From Desmodesmus armatus (Eukaryota > Chlorophyta > Chlorophyceae > Sphaeropleales > Scenedesmaceae), in the NCBI GenBank assembly GCA_007449985.2, contig VIIQ02000895.1:248001-312000 (forward strand): a DNA stretch of 64,000 bases, written 5' to 3'. Within the stretch, counting starts at the first letter, position 1, and every line of letters begins with the position of its first letter. This document shows, piece after piece, positions 44,598 through 56,566 of the stretch. The notes beneath the pieces were generated by a model. That model did not search any database and was not told the DNA's origin. It was given only the letters and a program-made list of their open reading frames with translations. The translations under genes were made by a program, and so were the position numbers.

Positions 44598-45169
44598 GTA
44601 GGAGAGGCGAACTTCAAAGGCTGAGCTACGCAAGCGAGAGTCCTGTCCTCAGTTGCACGCTCGGTGAAAGTGGGTCGCCGGGCGGGTTGCGGGAGCAAGG
44701 GTAGACGAAGTTACAAACTGCGAGATGATGCACTTGAAGGTCGTGCAAGCATGTTGGGGTGCCCACGTTATCCGCAAGAGTGTCGAGGCTTGTAACGAAA
44801 CCCTGATGCCCGCCAATTAGTCACGGGAGTTTGACTCGCCGATTCGCCTGTGCATAGCGTGAAAGCCGTTCGATTTCGAATTGATTACAACTGGGCACCA
44901 TGCGCCCAGCAGCCAAGCAAAGGCGAACAAGTCAGTCATATTGGCCGTGCTGCTGACTGCAGGGCGCTGTAGATGCACATCTTGTTGTGCTGGGTGCTTT
45001 GTGTGGTAAATGGCTGCTTGCACCACAGGTGACGTTTCATTACCAATCTGCACCCCACATGCAGGTTGGCATTGCTGCAAGCCATCTGATCTTGCTGAAC
45101 AACACATGGGGGTGTGGTGGTGATGGTGGGGGGTCCCCCACCATTTCAAAAAACTAAACACAGCTGTAG
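44598..45169. other. Short intergenic region
   Basis: Upstream flank of the duplicated-unit gene and 3' flank of the 52-residue gene; a - strand TGTAA lies at 44885-44889. No gene seen. Confidence 0.5.
44885..44889 (-). terminator. TGTAA poly(A) signal (- strand), 52-residue gene
   Basis: TTACA on the + strand, about 280 bp after the stop at 45170. Confidence 0.35.
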
Positions 45170-45525
45170 CTACTTCTTGCTGTAGGTGCCCAGCATGATG
45201 AAGGTGGAATGCAGCTCATAGCTGTGCAACAAGAGAGTCTGCATGCCACCAGCTCGTAGCCCAAGTGGCCACCAAGCCAAGCAAACAGGCAGCACATGCT
45301 TGATGCTGTTGCCAGTATGCTCTGGCCCTGCCATTGCATTTCAGGCAGAGGGCCACTGCTGTACAAGGCTGAGCCTGGCATTTGCAGCCAGCAGCACTCA
45401 GCCAATTTGCAATGCAACCAGTGCAAGAACAGCTGCCAGAGTCCACCAGCCACGGCCGCGGAGACAGCCACCCAGCCGATGTCCGCAACCTGCTTTGTAA
45501 CAAATATGGGACTCAGAATGGTCAT
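45170..45525 (-). CDS. Candidate 52-residue single-span membrane protein
   Basis: Two exons, 45419-45525 and 45170-45221, join in exact phase and give 52 residues. These are MTILSPIFVTKQVADIGW, a hydrophobic stretch (VAVSAAVAGGLWQLFLH), then YELHSTFIMLGTYSKK before TAG. The layout, with a short polar N terminus, one membrane span and a basic C terminus, is that of small accessory subunits of respiratory complexes. That assignment is inference and I match no specific subunit. A - strand TGTAA follows at the usual distance, which favours a real gene. The donor at 45418 (GTTGCA) is non-consensus. Confidence 0.5.
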
Positions 45526-45703
45526 GGTCAGTGTGCTAGTAGGTCTCCAAACCTAGAAACAAGCGCCCGCATCAAGTAACAAGCAAAAACATATTTGCGC
45601 CATCCTCTACCCACTGCACATCTACGATATCCCTAATAAGCAGGGCCCCAAGCGCTGGGGCACAAGCAACACAGAGTGCTGAGCCTCGGCACCGGCGGTG
45701 CTG

Positions 45704-48700
45704 CTACTGCATGGCTCCCATGCTTGCAAAGCGCCGGTGGTTGGATGCTCGGCGCTTCAACAGTGCAGCCTGCTGCTGCTGCGTCGGCTGCAGGCCGGGC
45801 CCTGCCAGCTGCCCGCTACCACTGCTGTCTGCAGCAGCAGGACCCCCACTCGTAGAAGACTGCCGGCCAAACTGCCCCAGCATCCCGCCACTGTTGCTGG
45901 TCGGCAGGCTGCCAAAGACACTTTGGTGGCCCAACCCACTTCCTGCACCCCCACCACCCCCCGTAGCTGACGCACGCAGGGCGCTGTGGGTCAGGCGCAG
46001 CTGCTCAGTCGCACTGATCTTCCCAAAGCCCAGTCCCTCTTGCTGCTGCTGCTGCGGCGCCAGCAGGCTGCTGAACTGCTCGAGTGAAGGAGCAACAGCA
46101 GCCGCAGCCCCACCGGAAGGCGCCTCAGGCATGCCAGCACTGCTGGGTCTGGGCTTATTCACCTGCCAGCCCCCTGGCTGGGAAGAGTCAGCATCAGCAG
46201 CTGCAGCAAGGGGGCCGTTGACAGCCCCAGGGGACCCATACCCCTGCTGCTCCCCGCCACTGCTGCCCAGACCTGACAGTGCTGCTGCGGACCCGATGCT
46301 GCTGAAGCCTGCTGGGGTACTAACACACACGCCTGCTGCATTGGCAGAGGGTGCGCGCTGTCCCCGGCGCTGCGCTGATGCTGCTAGGGCGGCTGCATGT
46401 GCCCTGCTGATGAACGCTGCCGCAGACAGCTTGCTGGCAGAGTGTTCTGCAGGACAACAGCACATACAGTCAGCAGGTGAGTGCGTGGTGCTTTGTGGGC
46501 AGACATGTCGTATCGCTGCTGAGCCATGCACAAGCTGCTGGTGTGCTCTGAGTCAACAACTATCAGGGGTGGCAAAGCACAGCATGATACCGTCACGTGT
46601 GCATGTGTGCCACATGTATGTATGGTAGTCAGCCCCCTCACCAGCAGCAGGAGGTGATGCAGGCCGTGGGGGTGCTGCTGGCGTCCTGGAGGCAGCATCG
46701 CTGGTGCCACTGCTCGTCCGGTGGTGCTGTCCTGCACGCGTGCTGGGAGTGCCACTGACGCCTGCAGCAGCAGCTGCTGCTGCAGCGGCCGCTGTTGGAG
46801 TGCTGGTAAGGCTGCCCCTGTGGAAGTGATGGCCGCTGTGGTGGCTACTGCTGCCCGCAGCTGCCCCTGTGTTGACAAGCAACCCAGCATTGCCAGCTGC
46901 GGCTGCTGAACCAGGTAGGTGGCGCGGGCTGCACATCGCTCCCCTGCAGCGGCGGCCGTAGCTGCTGTTGGTGTTGAAGAGCCAGAGAGGCTGGAGACAG
47001 CCCCGCATGCGTACAGCGATGTGCTGCCTCGTGCTGCAGCTACTTTGTTGGCTGACTGCGGCCGCTCCTGCTGGCTGCTGGTGAGGCCAGAGCTGCTCCC
47101 GAAAGGCAGCAAGCTGCCAAACAGCTGCCGCGCAGCAGAGGGCACGCCGCCTGCTGCGCTGCTTTGGCCAGCACAGGCGTCAGCAGCACTACCCGGCTGC
47201 ACAACATCTGCAGCTGGAGCCTCGGGGATGGAGGTCTTGATGCTGGGCGGCCCCTGGCTGACCTGCGCACCGATGTGCACACTGCCTGCATCCCCTGTGG
47301 CTGCTGCTGCTGCAGGGCCAGCCGAGGTGCCAGCATAGCTGCTGCTGCTTGGCGCCTCCCTGACTGGTTGTTGCTGCTGCTGGTCAGTGGCCTGCTGCAC
47401 GCGCTGCTCCTTGTTGAGCTGCACGCTTTCTGCCAGGAACAAGCCGGGGGACATGTAGAGCTCCTCCGCAGATGTTGCAGACCTGCAGCACAGAGTGGGT
47501 GGGTGGGGGGTCAGGGTTGGGTTGTGCTGACGTGGCGGACTGCAGTTGCTAACCAAGGGCGCAAACAGTTGGGACTATTCCACGCTTGTCTCATAGGCTC
47601 GCGCAGTGTGCTGGTACCCCGCGCAGGAAATCAGAGTGTCCATAAGATGAAAAAGCTGGGGGGGGGGGGGAGGAACACTTGAAGGCCAGGCTGACGAGCG
47701 GGAGGATGCCCCCTTGACGGTTTTCGTAACAGCACTACAGCGTGAATCAGCCCTGCAGATAGGCAGCAAGCTGTGAACACATACACACACCATACTGCAT
47801 GCACCCAGTGATCACCTGCTACGTGCATGCCCCGTCATGGTCCTGCCAGCCTCCAACACAGAGGAGCTGTTGCGCGCCCGCGATGGCGCTCGCGCCTGCC
47901 CCTGCTGCTCCACACCCAGCTGCTGCTGTAGCTGCGGCGTCAGCTGCGGTTGCTGCTGCCCTGGCCTGTCTGCCACTCCTGCAGTGACTGACACGCTGCC
48001 AGACATTGCGCCAGACGCACTGCACACCCGCCGCTGGTCACCCTTGCACACCGCCAGACCTGCCGCCCCTGCAGCAGCCTCCATGCCTCCTGCACCCACC
48101 GCAGCACTGGCAACAGCAGGAGGGACCGCATCCCCTGCTGCGCCTGTGGCCACAGCAGCGGCAGCACCTGCCATCTGTGCGAGCTGGTGCTGCTGTAGGG
48201 GCCGTGGCAGCAGGGGCAGCTGCTGCGTGGTGTCAATGCGCTTGGCCTGTGTGCAGTCGAGGTGGTTGAGGCGGAAGGCTCCCAGAAGGGCTTCAGGCAG
48301 CTCCTCTGGCCGCTGGCCCTCCAGCACAAAGCCCAGGTCGATGACAAGGCTCTTGGTGGCACCACGCACCATGCCTGCAGATACACAAAGCCGAGCAGGG
48401 TGGACAGGAAGTGTGGGTACTTCAAACACAGGATGTAAGTGCGTGACAACCAGCACAAACCTGGGTAGCTCAGATCCTGTGCTGATTCTGAAGTAGCAGT
48501 TTTGACAAGTCGGGCCCAATCTGGAGGTGCTGATGTGTCAGGTATGTGCTGAAAGCCTGCTGACCACATTGGTTGTGAGGACTAATTGGCTCCGCTGGCC
48601 AGGAGCAATGCCAGGCTCCTGGCAACAGCAAGCATACCATGCAGCATCCCCCTGCACAGCCAGCCTACCCCTCACCTGTGATGTATGCTGCTGCACTGCT

Positions 48701-51700
48701 GGATGTGACATCCACTGTGGCCTCGATGTAGCGGTCCGTCTGGTAGTACACCGTCTGCAGCTTGTTCCCCAGGATCACAGGCACCGTCCCCACACTCTGC
48801 TTGATCACCCAGCTGCCCTCAGCGATGTGAGGTATCAACTTGAACATCGCCTGCCGTGTCTGTGGCCCGCCATGCAGGAACCTGTGCAGCGCAAAGTCAA
48901 ACGGCTGCCAGTCGTTGACGTCCCGCGGGCGCTGGTAGCTGGAACCGTCGGCTTGGCCTGCAGAACCACTTTCGCCGCTGCTGCGGGCGAGTCCTGCAGC
49001 ACTGTGTGTGCTGACGTCGCAGCTGCTGTCCCCGCTGACTGCGTCCCCCGGCCGGCCACCAACAGGCGTCCCATACCGGCTCACACGGTCAGTATCGCCT
49101 GCTCCAGACATGCCGTCTGTTGCTGAAACACCCGCCAGGCCCGTGTGCATGACGTTGCTGGCACTGCTGCAGCTGCTCAGGCGCTGCAAGCACGGCTGCT
49201 TGTCCTGCAGGCCGACTAGAGCAGGGCTGCTCTTACTGGCCGGGTTGCTGCTGACTGTGCTGGCCGCTGGGCCATCCAGGATGTCTGGGTGGTGCTCGTT
49301 GATGAAGACAGCAACCAGGCTCAGCACAGGCGTCCCCGGGATGATCAGGTTCACCACAAAGGAGTAGGCGGCATTGTTGCCCCTGCAGCAAAAAGCCAGG
49401 TGGCAGGCCAAGAGGGCACTGTCAGCATGTGTTGTGACAGCGCTTGGGAGTGAACTCACACTGCAGCAAGCAAACTCATGCACTGATACTCCGGACGGTC
49501 AGCAGCATGCCCAACCAGGTCAGCACAAAGCAAAACCCCTCACAGCTCTGTGCCATGCTGTGCTGACACACACACCTGACTGCAGACAGGAACCTGCTGA
49601 TGTGCTGTGTGGGTCCTGCAGTCTCCACCAGGTCTACGCTGCCCAGCACAAACTGGGGCATGCCAGCATCAACCTTGGTCCGGTCGGCCAGGTATGATGC
49701 CGCACGCAGCTTGAAGGGAGCTGGCGTGCCCGGCACGTGCAGCTCACTCCAGTACCTGCAAAACGCAGACGCCAGGAGTGGTTACAGAGTGGTCTGACTA
49801 AGAACTGCTGCATGTCCTGCAGCAGCAATACTCATACCATAATACACGTGCACATGGCCGTTATGTTGGTTGCTCAAGCTGGGACTACCACACCAAACCA
49901 GCCCAGCCTCAGCACAGCCACAGTACGCTGCAGCCAAGGTGATGTTCCACAGTACCACAACACGCAAGAAGTGCCGAGTTTGAAAATCATAACACGTTTC
50001 TCCTTTCTTATGGCTACTCGAGGCACAGCAATATAAGGCATGGTGTGCCACACATTTCATACCTGTGATTCAAGGAGCTGTACTGGGCTGCAGGACCCTG
50101 CGGGCCTCCGATGTAGTACTGTGGACCCACCACCACAGAATCCTGCGGCAGGCCTAGGCTGGCCAGCACAGCCGAGGTATCCGACAGGTCCAGCGGCTGC
50201 TGTGCGCTGTCTGACGCATCTGCAGCAGCTGCCTGCCCCTCTGCCCCATCAGCGCCCCCCGCTGCTGTAGCATGTGCACCCCCTGCCGTGGGTGCAGCCG
50301 TGTCCGCACTCGCTGCTGCATCGCCAGAAGAGAAAGCAGCAAGGCCATGTTTGATGCTGGCGCTGAGTGAACTGTACAGCCCAGCAGCAGCAGCACTGAT
50401 GGGCCCGCTGCTGCCTGTGCTTGCAGCTTGACCTGCCGATGCAAGCATGCCGCGCTCCCCACCGCTGTCGCCCTTGCGCAGGCGAGGCCGGAGAGCGTAG
50501 ATCCTGCTCGTCATCCTGCCCAGCCGGCCCTGCTGCCGGCCCTGTGAGCTGCCACGCTTGGGCTGGGCCCCGCCGTCACCCTGCATGAGCATCTCCTGCT
50601 GCTGGCGACCGTAGCCGCCATCCCCACCCATGGTCCTGATCAGCGGCCCCTTGTAGGGCCACTGGACGCTATAGTCAGAGGGCCCTAGCAGCCCGCTGGC
50701 GCCCTGCTGGCCGTACATGCCTGCACCAGGCCCCCGCAGCATGCCAGCCTGGCTGCCGGTCGTCACCCCAGAGCCCCAGTACCCGGCAGCCGCCAGCCTG
50801 GCAGCATCGTCAGCACTGAACCCAGCCTGGACAGCGCTGCGCTGCATGTGCGCCATCTGCTGCTGTTGCTGTTGCTGCTGGAGCGCCAGCTGCCGCCGCC
50901 GCTGGCGCATGAGCTGCTGCTGCCGCAGGTGCTGGGAGTATCCCTCGCGCAGTGTGGCCCCTTCCTGCGACTCGTCTGCATCTGCTGCTGAGCTGCCTGC
51001 CCCTGAGGTTGCAGTGGCCATGGAGCTGGACGCACGGGCCGTGTGATTGTTTGTCAGGATGCTGAAGGGCTGCACCAAGAAGCGCTGCTGCTCGACCTGT
51101 GGTGCACGCAGGAAAACGCCGTATTGGTGTTTGCATACTTTCGGCAGGCGCTGGTGGCACACACACACACATACAGTGTCACGACCGCATAAGTGCCTCC
51201 AACCACACAGTGAACAGGCAAAATGGAGGCAACACATGTGTGCCTGACTGGCATTGATGGGCGCACGCATCATGCCAATATTCCTGCCAGCCCATACAGG
51301 GTCTATCAAATGCCTCCTCAGCCAAATGTTGCCTGGTACACCCTCACTACTTTAAATAATTCCACTGTCAACACACCCACCTCGTCCTTAACCAGTATGA
51401 CTGCCATGAGCATGCGCTCAACGTAGGCATCCACCCAGCCCAGTGCATCCAGGATGGGCCGCAGCCAGCTGCGCTCACCCAGGAAGCCTCGCAGGTCAAC
51501 CTGCGCGCACACAGCACACATCATAGCGCAGCATGACAAGTCGCTGCACCTCTGTACCAATCTGTACAAGCCCTGTGGCCATTTCACAGGCAACACGCAG
51601 TACCAAGACTGATATAGGGCCGCCGTGCTGACCAAGTGGTGCTTTGCTTTGACCCACAAGCATTGCAGGCAGGGCTCAGGATCACTGCTTTGACCCACAA

Positions 51701-54700
51701 GCATTGCAGGCAGGCCTCAGGATCACTGCACTGTTGCAAGCATCTGGCTGATGCTATGAGCCCTGGCAGCATACGGCAGCCCTTGCGCCACACCTACCTT
51801 GAGGATGCAAGTGACCAGGCACTCAGGTGAGTTGATGGCGTTGAAGCAATCCTCTCTGGGGGAGATGGTGTACCCGCCCTGCACGTGTGCCCTGACAGGC
51901 TTGTACCACAGGCTCTGAAACCTGCTTGTGCTCCTGCTGAACCTTGAACCGCACAGCAGGACCACTCCAGCCACCAGCAGCAGCGACAAGCAGCAAAGCC
52001 AGCTGCCTGCTGCCCAAGCTGCACAAGCAGCCACTGCCACAGCTGCTGAAGCAGCCGCTGCCGTGACGCAGGCGCTGCCTTGTTTGATGTGGCCGCCACT
52101 GCTGCTGCAGCTGCTGCTGCCATTGTCATGGTTGCCAGCCGGGCTGAAGCGGCCAGGCAGGCTGCTGTCTCCAGCGGCCGCTGCTGTGGGGCGCTGGCGC
52201 TTGATGCCTGACATGCTGTGAGCAACAGGGGGCTCCTCACAGCTGCTGAACAGGATCACGTCGACACCGCACTCCTCTCTGCAGCAGGCAGGCAACACAA
52301 CGCACCAGGCATGGTGTGACGTAGGATCGCGCCAGCAGTGCGGCAAGAGAAACCAGCAGCACCGAGCGACTTTTCACTGGCTCTGGCCCTTCGGCTGCAA
52401 CCAACTCTGGCTCGCTTGAGCCAGCAGGACTGCAGGACGTGCCAGCAAGCCTCTGTCTCAAGCACCCTATGAGCCTGGAACCGTTGCTTTCCCGCTGCTT
52501 ACCGCTTGAACAAGCGCTCCACAATGACCTCCCTGGGGGCACACAGGCGACGTGCCATACCGGTGGCCTCGACAGTCAGCCGTAACACCTGTGGAAGGAA
52601 AAGGCAGGGTCAGGAGCAGGTACGCGCATCCAGCAAGGGTTCAAAGCAGACAGCAGACATGCGTCTGGGTGCTTCTTCACAGCTGCTGATCCCTCTCCCC
52701 GACTTTTGAACGCTCTCCCTCAGCACTACGAGGTGCAAACGTCCTCTGGCGTAGCCCACCTCCCTACCTGCCGCTCCTCCCCGTCTTCCAACAGCTCAAT
52801 CCTGCTGGCAGGCCCAAGGATGGTGGTATTACTGCTCAAGTCCACCAGCACCGACAGGCACTCGTCAGGGCAGCCTTTGACAATGGAGGACGCCATATAC
52901 TCCCTGCCGGCTGGCTCGCCAGCGTCCTCGTCCTGCAGAGCCAGCAGACACGTGTGCAGTCAAGGCAGGGAAACCAACGCCATTGCTGGCATCACTCTTG
53001 CCCCTGCTGGCATACCAGCAAGGTGACACAGTCTGCAGGCTCTGCCTCTATGTGCATGGTGTGTGGCGCGGGCTTGGTACTAGCCCTTCTCTCCGCCTGA
53101 TATCACCAGGTGCGAGTGGCTACATGTTGTGCTGGCCAGCGCTGTCCAACCTGCTCAGCACAAACCATGCCGCACTGCTGCTGTTCAGCTGCCTCACCTG
53201 CCCACAGCTCCACAGCGAGCATGCTGCTGCCGACTTCTTGTGGTGGTAGATGGCCACTCCGTTGGTGTGCCTGTACGGCACCCAGCGCTGCTCATCATGC
53301 TGCCCTGCTCCACTCTGCTGCAGAAGTCTGGCCGTCCCATCAATCATGTCTGTGCTGGTGCTGGTGAAAGAGCCGCCAGTTCCATCATCATGCAGCACTG
53401 GAGGGGCGTCCTGCAAGTGCTGTACAAAAACAATACGCAGCACAAACACATGGCAAAGCGGCAGTCAGGAACACACGTGATGCCCCCCCCCCCCCCTTGT
53501 GAGGTAGCTGAGCAGATTTTGGCCGTCCAGTGTATCCCCCCCCAAGCCCTGGGCAGCAGCAGAGGGCCTCTAGCAGCCAGCAGACGATCCCAGCACATGC
53601 AGGACATGCAGAACTCCCCAGCTCCTACACGCAGCTGTTGTTACCATGCACGTGCAGTCATGCCGTTGCAGACGTGTGTTGATTCACAGTCGCACTTGTG
53701 TAAGGTAACTATTTGCAACATGTTGGAAGTATCCTTCCTAGCACTTGCACTTGCAGGTGCACTAAATTGGCATGCAGCCAAGTGGCACCCAAAGCACGTG
53801 CACTTGCCTCGTCTGCCGCAGGGTAGCAGCCTGGCATGTGCTGCTGGGCCAGCTGCTGAGGGCACCTGGGTTCCCGGAAGGCCTGCTGTGGCCCACAGGG
53901 GCCGTTGCGGATGCCTGGGCGCCTGTCGCGACCTTGGTCACACCCGTCCATCACTGTGACAAGGACCACAAAAGCAATGCATTAAAATTAGGCAGGGACG
54001 CAGGCATGAAAGCTGTTGCCTGCCAGCCTGACTGTGTGTTGTGCTGAGTGTGGCACATACACTGACATGCAGTTGGGCGCAAGAAGACCTTGTTCACACT
54101 CTCACACTCTCACCTGCGCGCAGCTGCTTGTCATCTTTGATGCCTGAGCCAGAAGACCAAAAATGCTCCAGTGCAGCAGCGACAAAGCCCTGAAGACGCA
54201 CGATAAACACCGACAGACTTGGCTGTATGCATTGCAGCCGGCAACTGGTTGTGCAGGTTGGTTGCTGCATTGACAGCTGCGGTTGGCAAGCCACCAGCCG
54301 CCAAGTACGATTGCATTGGCATCATTGTGCACTGCCCGAGAGCCTGCCTCACGAACAGCTACAAATCCTGCACACCTGCGATGTCTTGCGTCCCACAGCT
54401 CCGTTGCCGCTGCCAGCACTCCTGCACCCCAGGCCCTCATCGTAGGAGGGTTTGGAGCTGTGCCCTGTGCTGCTGTCGCCCTTGGAGCTGACCGCACGCA
54501 CGCGCAGCACTGACAGCTGCCGCTGCACCAGCGCGTGCCACTGTGCTGCTTCCTCGACTGTCTCAAACCCCAGAGTGAAGGAGGTGTAGCCCTTGGTGGC
54601 CAGCCAGCTAGTAGGCCAGTGTATGGTCACACAGTACTGCAGGCATCACAGCACAGCACAGATGATGTTGAACAGATGACACACACTCAGCTGAACAGAA

Positions 54701-55288
54701 GGCCCACACCGCACTGGGTGCTTGAGCTTTGCTGCATCAGATGTTGGAGGGTGCAGCTGCAGACAGGTGCTGTAGTAGAAGCTGGCAAGTGCTGTCACAC
54801 CCAAAAAGACTCACCAGGTCGATGGGAGGGTCCTGTGCCTGCCCTGTGACCGTTGTGAGCTTGGCTGTCACTGTCCATTGGCCAGGCGGCCTCACTGTCC
54901 GCTTCTCAGCCACCAGTTCCTGCACATACTCTGGCTCCAGCTTGCACGTCTTGTCCAGGTACCTGCAGACCAACAAAACCGCCCACGTTGCCTACTGCCT
55001 CGAAAGTATGCTGTGACTGATTCGGAAAGCTCAACCCCCCCTGGGCGCAGCACCTTACCAAGTCTTTTCGTTGCCGGACAGGTCGCTCTGCTGCTGCTGG
55101 TGCACTGTCTGGATCCTGTCACTGTACAGCCTGACAGTGCGTCTGCAGACAATGTCTGACAGACGTGTGGCCTTAAATGCCACAAACTCTGGTATAACGA
55201 GGCCCATAGGCTGCATTGGGCAATGAGTTTGCACTGATGTCAGCATTCCCCCACAGGGCAGTGAGTCTGGCCCTCCAGCCACCTCCAT
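45704..55288 (-). CDS. EDR2-like protein: PH, START and DUF1336 (EDR2_C) domains with long low-complexity regions
   Basis: About 16 exons. PH domain: 55059-55288, 54815-54962 and 54376-54636 (CRRTVRLYSDRIQTVH; FETVEEAAQWHALV), then 54114-54189. START: 53198-53419 (RWVPYRHTNGVAIYHHK), 52768-52932, 52503-52588 (CAPREVIVERLFKR), 51798-52278 and 51381-51500 (VRAHVQGGYTISPRED; ECLVTCILKVDLRGF). A Gln/Gly/Ala linker is at 50063-51096. EDR2_C: 49576-49755, 48676-49382 (FKLIPHIAEGSWVIKQSVG) and 47816-48374 (SLVIDLGFVLEGQRPEELPE). A Ser/Ala/Gln-rich tail follows (47482 to 45704, stop TAG). In plants EDR2 binds phosphoinositides at endomembranes and restrains cell death. Uncertain: the exon between START and PH (about 53810-53965), and a frame change inside the 46640-47482 exon. 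The START domain carries a ~115-residue insert with a hydrophobic span. Confidence 0.88.
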
Positions 55289-56566
55289 GCTCCTGCCATG
55301 ACAACTACATTATCCTAGACATGGATGACGCCTTCTAGGTATCCTGGATTCCGAGTCTACAGGACGAACGTTTCCACCATCCAGCTCCAACACAGAAGCA
55401 CTAACGAGGAAAGGCTGGAGATGATGGCTTGGCTTTGGACTGGAAGACCGATACTATATCATGGATGTGTTGGATGTTGAGTTTGTAGTGCACTGCAGTA
55501 ACAGCCAGGCCCAGGAACGCAGAATCTTCCGATAAATCTGAGGAAAACTGACAATATGATGGCGAATAACTGGCAAGCTACGAGTCTTGGACGTTTGGAG
55601 GCCCCAGGAAGCGTCCAAGGTTTCTAGGACCGACAGTCGCGAGGGTGGGGCACACAGTTACCAGGCTGGCATACGCCCATGTGCAGGACAAGTTATGTCA
55701 GGCACACCAGGGGCACACCGTGATTGCTGTGACAGCAATGACATGCCTGACCATCTCGGCCATCTTGCAGGGCCAAGTGGAGTACACGATGCCAACACTA
55801 TCATGCTGCAGGCGGCCAAAGTCAATCAAGCACACTCCTGCCACATTATAAGCTCGCTGCGACAACACAGCAACAGGCACAGACAATCAACCTCCACACG
55901 CAGGCACTGAGCCATTCGCTACCCGACATCTCACACCTCTGGAAACAAATTGCAGCCAGGCCAAGCCAGCCTGGCAATGTAGAATACACAGCCATGACCT
56001 GCTGTGCAATTCACATTTCCGCTCGAGACTCACAACAAGACATACAGATGCATGCCTGCTACCCTCTGCTTATAACCATTGGCATATTGCAGCCAGAAGC
56101 AGGAAGCCCGCGGCATCTCTTTCCAGATGCCTCCTTGAAGCGCCACGCAGCTGCCAACAACCTTACAAAGTCCACCTATGCAAACACGAGCTGTGCAGCG
56201 AGGTTTGCCACGCAGCGCCAGGCACCCTGCAAACTGTGCCTACAGGCAGCCACCTGTCAGGCATCCCATGCCATTGAGAAGCAGCATGAGATAGCCACTG
56301 CCTGTAAAATACACCACTGTATGCACATTGAATTTCCCATGCCCAAGGTTTTGACCAAGCAACAATGATGTCAAAAGCAACAACCTGCGATATACATGGG
56401 ACCTCTGCCTATCATTGACAGGGACCCAGCCCCAGCAGCCAGGAGGCCCCCCTCACACAGCTGCTGGCTGGCTTTGATGGTGCCACTGATGGGAACAACA
56501 GACGCACGCGATGGCAAAAGCAATTGAGCGACGCCTGCCCCGTGGAGACAGCAGCTCGAGCCGCTG
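55289..56566. other. Intergenic region upstream of the EDR2-like gene
   Basis: No exon supported. It holds a small interrupted inverted repeat near 55695-55757 (GTCAGGCA ... TGCCTGAC, with an inner ATTGCTGTGACAGCAAT palindrome) and a - strand TGTAA at 56163-56167 for the next gene. Confidence 0.5.
56163..56167 (-). terminator. TGTAA poly(A) signal (- strand), 190-residue gene
   Basis: TTACA on the + strand, about 400 bp after the stop at 56567. Confidence 0.35.

Noticed and set aside
45711..46628. 305-codon + strand open frame
   Set aside because: It is the antisense of the Ser/Ala/Gln-rich tail of the EDR2-like gene, whose - strand frame has phase-consistent splicing and a domain context.
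53709..53969. 86-codon - strand frame as a full exon of the EDR2-like gene
   Set aside because: Part of it (about 53810-53965) may be an exon because its acceptor phase fits, but no good GT donor is present. Kept only as an uncertain part of that gene.
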